Source: Diphasiastrum complanatum (Eukaryota; Streptophyta; Lycopodiopsida; Lycopodiales; Lycopodiaceae). Taken from it: 64,000 bases of DNA. Position numbers and translations under genes: made by a program. Positions 55,841 to 64,000 of this stretch are shown in pieces (within the stretch, counting starts at the first letter, position 1; every line of letters begins with the position of its first letter). The stretch spans positions 9,100,274-9,164,273 of the forward strand of contig CM055106.1 in assembly GCA_029204225.1 (NCBI GenBank). The letters run 5' to 3'. Under the pieces are notes generated by a model. It was not told where the DNA came from. It saw nothing but the letters and a program-made list of their open reading frames with translations, and made no database searches.

Positions 55841-56882
55841 GCCGAAGCTAATGTTTTTTCAATTTTTCAAAGGCTTCTAACGCCTCAACTATCCAAATAG
55901 GAACAATGGTCAGTTTGTATATAGGTCTTGCAAGATCCACAAAGAAAATAATAAAAATTCGATAATAATTCGCATGACTCATAAACACAAACGCCACGAA
56001 TTGTCCCTAGCGGTGGTAATTCCACAATGACTTTGATTTTTGGATGATCTGTTGCTATGTCATGTCTTGATACCACATGCCCGAGAACAACTCCGTGAGA
56101 AACCCAGATTTGACACTTTTCTGGATTTAAGGAAATTTGGTACTTGCAACAACGTTCAAATACTTTTTCCAACCGATCCAGGTGGTCTATACCTGTGCTA
56201 TGGACTCCGAGATCATTTAAGTAAATTTCAAGGAATTTTTGTAGATAATCTTTGAAAGCAAACTGCATCACTCTTTGGAATGAACTAGGTGCATTACAGA
56301 GTCCAAAAGGCATTACTTTATAAGTATAAGTCCCCCATTCTGCTGCAAAGGCTGTTTTGTGGCGATCTGCAGGTGCAATCTTGACCTAGTTGTAATTACT
56401 GAATCCGTCTAGAAAACTATAAGCTTTCGCTCCAGCAAGGCAGTCCAAAATGCTTTTAGTAAAGGGTAACGAAAAGCGATCCTTTCATGTCACTTTGTTC
56501 AAAGCTTTGAAATTCACACAAATTTTCACTTTTCCACTCTTCTTAGGAACAATGACAATTGGTGAAAGTCATTCAAGGTTCTCGATCTCATAAATGAATT
56601 CGACTTCAAGCAATCTTTGTAGCTCTTTCTTTATCAAATCCGTAACATTACAGCGATAGAACTTTCTGATCTTGGGAATTGCACCAGGTATTAAGGGTAT
56701 GGTATGCTTAATAACTGATGTCCGAATCCCTTTGAGATCTTTATAAGTCCAAGCAAAGCAATTTTGATACTTGATAAGCAATGTCCGTAGCTCTTGAAAC
56801 TGTTCAGGAGTGAGTTGTGCTCCAACTTGGACAATCTTTTCTGGTTCTCCTAGTTTTGAAAGATTCATAGGTTGTGTCCTAG
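55841..56882 (-). pseudogene. Gypsy reverse transcriptase, 5' end cut by insertion
   Basis: From 56882: EKIVQVGAQLTPEQFQ, FAWTYKDLKGI, KIRKFYRCN and LIKKELQRLLEVEFI (to 56569), then decayed fingers with several stops (KKSGKVKICVNFKALNKV), MPFGLCNAPSSFQRVMQFAF (56313 down) and IYLNDLGVHS at the active site. The family motif is YLDD, so one catalytic Asp is Asn. A non-autonomous LTR element is inserted at 56888. The upstream part of the polyprotein resumes at 61607. Confidence 0.88.
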
Positions 56883-56887
56883 TTGGG
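56883..56887. repeat. Putative target-site duplication TTGGG
   Basis: TTGGG before the insertion and CTGGG at 61607-61611 after it match at four of five positions. The frame of the Gypsy polyprotein supports this as the break point. Confidence 0.55.
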
Positions 56888-58093
56888 TGTTGCACATGCA
56901 TCCCAAAGGGAGCCGGGAACCACCACTTAGCTTCCCAGCCTTCAACTCTTGCCATCCAGACCCACTTGACATACAAGTAGCCAACTCGCCAACAACGATC
57001 AGACTCAACCAACTTGAAGTGCGAAAACCAACATTGAGATCCAACCTGGCGCCATGCCAGATCGGGGGGCCCAATGTGGGTGACTTTCCTCCAAGCAAGC
57101 CACCCGACATACATCAAACTTAACTAACTTGAAGCTTCGTTACAAACGAGTAACATTCATTCCAAGCAAGTCGTCTGGACTTAACCAACTCAAAGCTTTG
57201 TCACGAGTGCTGGAAGCCAACCTGGTGCCACACCATACTGGATAGCCATAAACAGGTAACTTCCACCCAAGCAAGCCATCCAACTCAGCCAACAGGTTAG
57301 AGCCCATTCCCCAAGAGCTTAACCCATTCACGTTCATGCAAGGAACACTCATAACCACAAGCTGCGACAGATATGAAGACAACCAGTTCCTGGACCGAAT
57401 GGTCCCGACAGCATACCGCTGGCGCCTTGGACCGAATGGTCCCGACGGCATATCGCTGGCGTCCAGGGATCGACACCCTCAGCTATGTGTGAAATCAAAA
57501 AGTTTGAAGCGCCCTTACAACTGGCGCTTTTACCGAACACTAAAACCCATAAGGTAATCAGAGTCAGCTTGAGAAAAATCCCACTTTATTTATAAATTTG
57601 AGAAGGTTACATTGCAAGTGTGTGACCGACCCTAGTCTTCGGGGCGCTGGCATGCCAAGGCGGGCGCCAGGACAACATTCCAGCAAGAGAGGCTGAGACT
57701 TGGTTGGAGCTTGCCGTGAGTCGCAACCCGCACTCCCCTACAGTATTTGTGGGATTTGCCACCTCTCCTCATACCAAGTACTCTACCCAAGCTGGTAAAG
57801 CATGTTTTCTCTCTCTAGGATTTTCTCTCTCTAGAAAGTCATTTTTTCTCTCTAGAAATTATTGATCGCCAGGTTTCCTTTAATCATGCCTAGATCGTGT
57901 GAGGTAATTGCACATCAATCTGAGCTCTTTGGACTTCGCTAGAATCGATCAAAGATTTTCAGCCATAGGAACTTGGTGCCAAGTAGATTCTGGTCATAGT
58001 GGTGCCAGGAGCAGCGTCGGCATCGGTAGCGCTGGGAGTAGCAGTGGCGCTGCTGGCGTCGGAAGTAAAGCTTGTAAAGGTAGCTTTACAACA
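56888..58093 (-). repeat. Left (3') LTR of the 4.7-kb element
   Basis: 1206 bp, TGTTGCACATGC to CTTTACAACA on the plus strand. It contains a direct repeat of GGACCGAATGGTCCCGAC (57394 and 57430) and two or three TTCTCTCTCTAG words near 57809-57860. Confidence 0.82.
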
Positions 58094-58107
58094 TCCACCC
58101 CACCTTT

Positions 58108-60280
58108 ATAAAATTTGATGTCCTCATCAAATGTCAGATTAAAGCAAAGGTGTCTCCCAATTATAAATAGCTATACATTTAAGCTACTTGGCACAATACT
58201 CAATTTACTGGCCACCTTTTATTAACATGGTAGTTGGCACACCACAAGTCGGAGGCTCAGCTCTTTCTGTGAAAAATTACATAACTTGAAAATGTCACTT
58301 TGTTTGGGAAAAGCGTAGATCTTATAATGCTTACGTAAAATCCAAGAACCTTATTAACTGGTGACAGAGGCTTTTCTTGTGAAATGTTCGCCCTTTTTGC
58401 TTCTGCCTTTTTGACTTTGGAACTCCTTTGAGCTCCTGATTTGTCCTTGATGCACTTTGTGTTAAGCTCCCTGAGCTCCATATTTGATCAGTTCCGCATA
58501 GGTATCAGGGCTCCCTGAGCCAAAGGATATCGTTGATTGTCCACTTTATGGTCCACTCCGTGCCTTGATGCTTTTGCACCTTGACTTCTCTCCTTGTCCC
58601 AGCCTGATCTTGATACTTTTCCTTTTTGGCTCTTTAAGGTAGGAAAAGATTGAGTACACTCCGCAATGCACCTCTCACTTAGCTTGAAGTAGTTGTCTTT
58701 GAATCAACCCAAATGTAACCATTGACCTTCTGGAGAGCCAAGGGGTTGCACCAGTTTGATCCGCATATGAACTATCTTTTTGCGTTTGTTTGAAGCACCA
58801 TGTCCATCACGCAAAACTTGACTTTCACAATTCCATCACTGGTCAGTTGCCTCGCAATCAAAACAAGAAGTGTACATCTAGCTTGGCTTCAAGTAGTTCT
58901 CTTTGAATTAGACGCATGCACCCAGAGTTTGCACTAATTCAATTTCAATACGAACTGTCCCTTAGTATTCGTTCGAAGTACCAAGTCTCTCGTGCAAGAC
59001 TAAACTTTCACAGTTCCTTTGTTGATCAGTTGCTTTACACGTGACACCATTCAACGTACTCATTATGTCTCCATCATTGCTGGTCTAGAGAAAGCCTATG
59101 ACAAGCTTTCCTTTCCACAACAAAAACCTGTCAACTTATTAGGTCCAAAGTTCGCCAGTCTCCTCGTGTGAGTATGGCTAGGTCACCTTGAATTTGCACC
59201 AAGAGAGAGGTTAAGAACAGACTATGTCATATTAGTTCCAATAGAGGTGTGTGATAGTTCCCCTCCACTTATAAAATCAGCTAACCGGACTTAGAGTAAA
59301 TTCTCAGACAAGAGCCTTTCCAACACTTTGCTTTTCATCTGCTAGAATTATGGCTTGATCTAACTTGTTGCCAATCTCTAAAGAAGATCCTAGTCTTTCC
59401 CCTTTGAGGAAAAACCCAACTGATACTGGATATCACCCATGCTCAGTTCCGAAGGTGGCCATCCCAAATGAAGACCAATTGCTCCGTAGAAGATCTCCCC
59501 TGAATTGCCCTTTCCAACTTTTGACTTCCTGCTTGCGTCTGGTGGGCGTTGTCGCAAATGAAACTAACCCAAGTAACAGGCTAGCCATCCATCCTTTGCA
59601 AACATCGAGTCGTTTCGTTGTCATTCACGTGTGAGTACCTAAACTACGAATCCACCCCACAGATTCTGTAGTCCTCTTTGTTTGATGGTATCAGCCTTCA
59701 AAAGAAAGGTTCCTTCTCGATCCATCAACTTCTTGCATCACAAGCAATCATGCAAACCAGACAAAGCACGAGTACTAAGACTCACCACGAATACATACAA
59801 GCAAGACACTCAGGCAGGATTACTAACAGGTAACAAAGACAAGGTCCCCCTTTGAGATAGCCCTGCCAAAGGACCTTTGCCTAGCCGCACCCATACAGAT
59901 CGATCAGAGAATTAGCCCACAGAGAACACCCATTCAACTATCCATGCTTTCACCATTAAGCAGCACATTGCCTCAGTCACGCCCCACCAACTCTAGCCAA
60001 TAGCCCTTATAACTAAACGATCGGCAGCTATCCCGCACTGGCAGCTAACCACCCATGCTTTACACCTGAATTTGAGCAGCATCTCTATATCAATGGTTAA
60101 CCCGTATAGTTCGAATATGTCGCCCCGCACCCCACAAGGCACAGGCCGTGCTTTCACCTACCTAGGCAGCACTTTGTCTCATCTGTCCTACGTGCAGACA
60201 GTGCCAGGCCCGAACCGTGGGAACTGACCGTGCTTACACCTCAAGGGCAGCACTTTGACTCATCAAGTCTCTCGTTCTAT
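58108..60280. other. Interior of the 4.7-kb element, no recognised gene
   Basis: A direct duplication of about 200 bp is visible: AGCTTGAAGTAGTTGTCTTTGAAT (about 58682, shown as a landmark only in part: AGTAGTTGTCTTTGAAT) recurs as AGTAGTTCTCTTTGAAT at about 58896, each followed by a GAAGCACCA/GAAGTACCA and ACTTTCACA phrase. Near 59950-60260 the phrase GGCAGCACTTTG with a CGTGCTTTCACC lead-in recurs at least three times. The frames here (58257-58481 minus, 59365-59634 plus) show no family features. Confidence 0.5.
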
Positions 60281-61606
60281 TGTACAAACAGCCAACTTGC
60301 CAACAACGATCAGACTCAACCAACTTGAAGTGCGGAAACCAACATTGAGATGCAAACTGGCTCCATGCCAGATCGGGGGTCCCGATGTGGGTGGCTTCCC
60401 TCCAAGCAGCCGCCTGACATACATCAAACTTAACTAGCTTGAAGCTTTGTTACAAATGAGTAACATCCATTTCAAGCAAGTCGTCTGACTTACATCAGAC
60501 TTAACCAACTCAAAGCTTCGTCATGAGTGCTGGAAGCCAACCTGGCACCACGCTAGACTGGATAGCCATAAACATGTAACTTCCACCCAAGCAAGCCATC
60601 CAACTCAGCTGACAGGTTAGAGCTCGTTCCCCAAGAGCTTAACCCATTCACGTTCATGCAAGGAACACTCTAAACCACAAGCTGCGACAGATATGAAGAG
60701 AACCAGTTTCTGGACCAAATGGTCCCGACAGCATACCGCTGGCGCCTTGGACCGAATGGTCCCGACGGCATACCATTGGCTTCTTGGGATATGATCCTCA
60801 GCTATGTGCCAGATCAAAAAAATAAATGTGAGAAGGTTACATTGCAAGTGTGTGACCGACCCTAGTCTCTGGGGTGCTGGCATGCCAAGGCGGACGCCAG
60901 GACAACATTCCAACAAGGGAGGTTGAGACTTAGTTGGAGCTCGCCCTTTGTCGCAACTCGCACTATCCTATAGTATTGGTGGAATTCACCACCTCCCCTC
61001 ATACCAAGTACTCTACCCAGACTGGTAAATCACATTTTCTCTCTCTAGAATTTATTGATCCCCAGGCTTCCTTCAATCATGCCTAGATCGTGTGAGGTGA
61101 TTACACATCGATCTGAGCTCTCTGGACTTCGTTAGAACTGATCAAAGATTTTCAGCCATAGGAACTTGGCGCCCACGACTTAGCTTCCCAGCCTTCAACT
61201 CTTGCCGTCCATACCCACTTGACATACAAGCAGCCAACTCGCCAACAACGATCAGACTCAACCCACTTGAAGTTTCGAAACCAACATTGAAACCTGGCGC
61301 CATGCCAGATCGGGGGTCTCAATGTGGGTGACTTCCCTCCAAGCAAGCCGCTCGACATACATCAAACTTAACTAACTCGAAGCTTTGTTACGAATGAGTA
61401 ACATCCATTCCAAGCAAGTTGTTTGACTTACATCAGACTTAACCAATCGAAGGCTTCGTCACGAGCGCTGGAAGCCAACCTAACGCCATGCCAGACTTGA
61501 TTTTGGTCACAGTGGCGCCGGGAGTGGCGCCAGCGCTAGTGGCACCGAGAGCAGCAGTGGCGCTGCTGGCGCCGGAAGTAAAGCTTGTAAAGGTAACTTT
61601 ACAACA
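60281..61606 (-). repeat. Right (5') LTR of the 4.7-kb element, rearranged
   Basis: 60289-61169 follows the left LTR from about 56982 to 57981. At 61170 the match jumps back to about 56928 and runs to about 57230, then at about 61498 jumps forward to about 57983 and runs to the LTR end. So the copy contains a partial duplication and an internal deletion. The original start (TGTTGCACATGC) is missing. Confidence 0.75.
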
Positions 61607-62580
61607 CTGGGCCATCGTCAACATCTTTCGATTTTAGCACTTGTTCTTCAGGGTCACGATGTGCTTTTGGTAACATGATAACCACATCATCCAAAGTATA
61701 ATGTTTGAAATGCTCTGGCATATCATGTTGGACTTCCTCTAATTGTTCTTTGTCAAAAGGATTAGCCTTGGATCTTCGCTTAGCTTTCTTAGTAGGAATC
61801 GATCGTGGAGGTGATGACTTCCTAGACGGTGATGTCTCGCGAGAATTCTGACTTGAAGAATTATCCTTGACTTTCCCTTTGCCTTTATCCAATAAGGGTG
61901 ACACATTCTTCGAATCAACCTTTTGAGGTGAATTTTCCTATTTTAGGACCGTATTATAATGTGCTTAGCTTGTTTCTTCATCATTGATCCTGTAATCTTG
62001 TCTTCCTTCAATATAACTGCTTTTGGCGATTTTAGTATTGGTTCATTGAAAATATAACGTAATCCAAATTTGGTAGGATCCATGTATTTAGAACCTGCTC
62101 ATGAGTAAGTTATGCATTGTTATCATAAGTCAAGGTGTGACTCAGATGAATAAGTTCATCTTCAATTGGATATCCAAGCTACATTCAACACATTCAATGG
62201 AAAAGTGATCGGTGTAACCAAAGTTTGATCCAATAATAAAATCTCGCTCAAGTTGGACTGATTATCTTGTTGACACATATATAGCCTGCTGTACAATCAA
62301 CTATTGCAAGAGCTTGATTTTAGTTGATAGTATCAGTTTGAGAGTCATAATGAGCTCCCCAATTTTTTACTGGTCAGTCGCATGTATGATCCGTTGTTGA
62401 TGAATTATCATCCTCTTTTTGGGCTACTGGTTTGATAGTCCAAGTGATCGGATCAACTTTGACTGCATGTTCACAATCTACAAAAGTGCTTTTTCTGATA
62501 TCCCAGTTATAAATTACTACGCAACTCGTAACCATGGGTGTCCCAATAGGACTCAGTAGACATTTGGTGCGTCAGGTAAG
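61607..62580 (-). pseudogene. Gypsy polyprotein linker between protease and RT
   Basis: Frame 61599-61904 encodes a Ser/Lys/Pro-rich stretch (SSQNSRETSPSRKSSPPRS) and a short acidic part, then the insertion site. Further right, broken phases match the linker at 50058-50633 (LVPSL-free, with DLPDAPN and PWLRVA at about 62520-62590). It joins protease to reverse transcriptase in the same element. Confidence 0.65.
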
Positions 62581-62830
62581 TCCATTACTACAAAAGTAAT
62601 GACAAACTATACTCCAGCAATTTTGACAGGTATGTCTTCCACCATTCCTCAATAAGAAACTGTCATTTGATCAGCTAGCTTAACTGCAAAAGTCACCAAC
62701 TTAATTCTTGTAAGGCCCCACTTTGCACATAGCTTTGTTGAAATCAAGTTAACTCCAGAGCCTCCATCTATCATAGTTGCTTCTTTAGAAAATTGTCTAT
62801 GTTGTATTGGCAAAGTGATATTTTTTTGCT
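62581..62830 (-). pseudogene. Gypsy aspartic protease
   Basis: On the minus strand: ATMIDGGSGVNLISTKLCAK (about 62730-62790) is the active-site region with D-G-G-S-G-V, followed by WGLTRIKLVTFAVKLADQ and GMVEDIPVKIAGV with stops. The plus-strand copy is at 49858. It would cut Gag from Pol. Confidence 0.8.
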
Positions 62831-64000
62831 ATCTTTTCCAAGCTGCTTCGACATGGAGTACCTCATTAGATTTTTCAAATCCAGCACAAAAAAGTGGTTC
62901 CTGATTGGCTTCTGGTTCAATCTGAGTTAATTTTTGTGGCACCAACTTTAGAAATTCTTCCAATGTAATATTTATCTTACTAGATAAAATATTCATGAGT
63001 AACTCTGTTTGCGGCACTTCTAGTTCAGTCATCTTGAAGGTTATTCATGATGAGAAAACTGAGTATTCATATCCATTCGTGGATTATTCAATGGCTGCAC
63101 AGGTGAAGAATGGATTTCAGCTGCAGCTCAAGTTTCTCTTCTTCTTGCAGTTGTTTAATCCACTGTCTCATATCCTGATATCTCCTCTTTTCGGCATGGA
63201 GATTTGGATAGACTCCAGATGTTGTTGGTATATCAGTGAATGGTATAGAATTTGCAGGTACTAGATCTGCTACCGGTTCTTTCTGCTTCTGTGCTCTGGT
63301 AACCACCATCATAGGTACACTTGGTTCAGATTGTGAACTGTTGGTCTTTGCTTGATTGTTATCAAATTGACAAGTTGTAATTGGTGGCAGCTTTGGTCTT
63401 GCTGGACACTCCTTATAGCAATGCCCATAATTAAAATCATGACAGAATGGTACAAATTGTCTTTGTTTGGACATTCTACAACTCTGTGATTTTCTCTACA
63501 AGCAAAACATCCAAGTGATGCTTTGGTCCAATTTCTAGATGCTTGTTGTTGCGTAGTAGCATAAATAGCATACTGTTTTGAAGGTCTGCTCTCATTACTG
63601 TAATTCCATTGCTCGTTGCCTCTGTAAGGTTCTGGTTCCATCAAATTACCAAGAGGAGCCGGTTTTGTCGGTGGGGCTGGAAAAGCTAATCTCTTTGGAT
63701 ACCCAAGACGATGTTTGGCTGCAGGATCCTTTCCATAAAGGGGTTCCCGATATCCCATTTGGGCATATAATTGTTGGATAATCTAAGGATTAAAGTGGCA
63801 ATAAGCAGTCTCATGATCAGGTGAATTACACAGATCGCAAATACTGGTTTCTATTCGTTTTTTCAATTGAGGACATTCATTTGTTGTGTGATTTCTCGTA
63901 CAAATGAAACACCAGACATTTTCCTTGGTAGGAAAAGTCTTAGCAAACTTCTCAGGTTCCTTGTTCACTTTTCCATGGAAATCTTCCAATACTTTGATCT
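62829..64000 (-). pseudogene. gag: Gypsy Gag C-half with four zinc knuckles, cut by window end
   Basis: Knuckles in order: CFICTRNHTTNEC (63873-63911), CDLCNSPDHETAYC (63798-63839), CFACRENHRVVEC (63471-63509) and the decayed CHDFNYGHCYKEC (63406-63444, second Cys now Phe). Then VVTRAQKQKE, DIPTTSGVYPN, RQWIKQLQEEE and, at 62829-63032, PQTELLMNILSSK and PLFCAGFEKSNEVL. The frame is cut by a stop between knuckles 2 and 3 and a shift between 3 and 4. The capsid lies beyond the window. Confidence 0.85.

Larger units (their letters stand above)
56888..61606 (-). mobile_element. Non-autonomous LTR element inside Gypsy pol, 4.7 kb
   Basis: Ends are TGTTGCACATGC at 56888 and TTTACAACA at 61606. A purine tract AAAGGTGGGGTGGA on the minus strand (58094-58107) next to the left LTR makes the element minus-oriented with the left LTR as 3'. 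The interior (58094-60280) has no gag or pol that I can recognise. The right LTR is rearranged. The element separates gag-protease (61607 on) from reverse transcriptase (56882 down). Confidence 0.8.

Noticed and set aside
57336-57557. Short plus-strand frame in the left LTR of the 4.7-kb element
   Set aside because: The right LTR does not keep the phase. LTRs are non-coding.
59676-59690. TGGTATCAGCC as a Copia primer site
   Set aside because: It lacks the GAGC end, has no LTR end beside it and lies inside a minus-oriented element.

Overview
This window reads as nuclear intergenic DNA from a land plant with a repeat-rich genome. It holds no recognisable host gene, rRNA, complete tRNA or CRISPR array. 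Nearly everything that can be named is LTR retrotransposon. The plant call rests on Ty1/Copia elements primed from initiator tRNA-Met (TGGTATCAGAGC) and Ty3/Gypsy elements primed from tRNA-Asp (TGGCGCCGTTGCCGGGGA), on long leaders before gag, on nested insertions, and on one probable CACTA DNA-transposon end. The species cannot be told from the sequence. Family names used below (A to E) are local labels.

Layout. 1-2.2 kb: minus-strand element A with LTR end and a gag-type reading frame but no pol. 2.7-3.9 kb: a regular 150-bp tandem array. 3.9-4.9 kb: leader fragment of element C. 5.3-6.3 kb: Gypsy integrase. 6.3-9.0 kb: pieces of Copia LTR and inverted pieces of LTR-A. 9.0-10.6 kb: element A tRNA-Asp primer site, leader and gag start. 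10.6-13.3 kb: a Copia-like non-autonomous element with an unrecognised reading frame. 13.3-17.8 kb: Gypsy element B (gag with four zinc knuckles, leader, perfect tRNA-Asp primer site, 5' LTR). 17.8-25 kb: the least repeat-dense part, with a CACTA-like terminus, a tandem duplication and one degraded coding remnant. 25-28.6 kb: degraded Copia gag and LTRs, and a minisatellite. 28.8-44.1 kb: the clearest nest. An inverted pair of element A 3' ends contains a nearly complete Copia element (30363-36280, target duplication ACTAC), and its plus-strand LTR is split by a complete element C (36871-43672, target duplication CCCTC). 44.1-50.6 kb: Copia and Gypsy fragments, including a Copia reverse transcriptase split by an inversion. 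50.7-54.5 kb: LTRs and GA-rich repeats. 54.5-64 kb: a minus-strand Gypsy gag-pol interrupted by a 4.7-kb non-autonomous LTR element (56888-61606).

No element looks autonomous. The Copia copy has nearly matching LTRs but carries a frameshift, a stop in reverse transcriptase, a lost integrase glutamate and a late frameshift. The Gypsy copies have stops, frameshifts and inserted elements.

The parts not explained by standard gag-pol content are: element C, whose 4.6-kb interior encodes a long unknown protein and no pol; a conserved unknown C-terminal protein segment just before the element A 3' LTR; the Copia-like element with an unknown Cys-containing reading frame at 11.4-12.8 kb; a Gypsy Gag with four consecutive zinc knuckles; and leader regions that each carry their own array of degenerate repeats. 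All calls are by eye. Coordinates of degraded elements are approximate.
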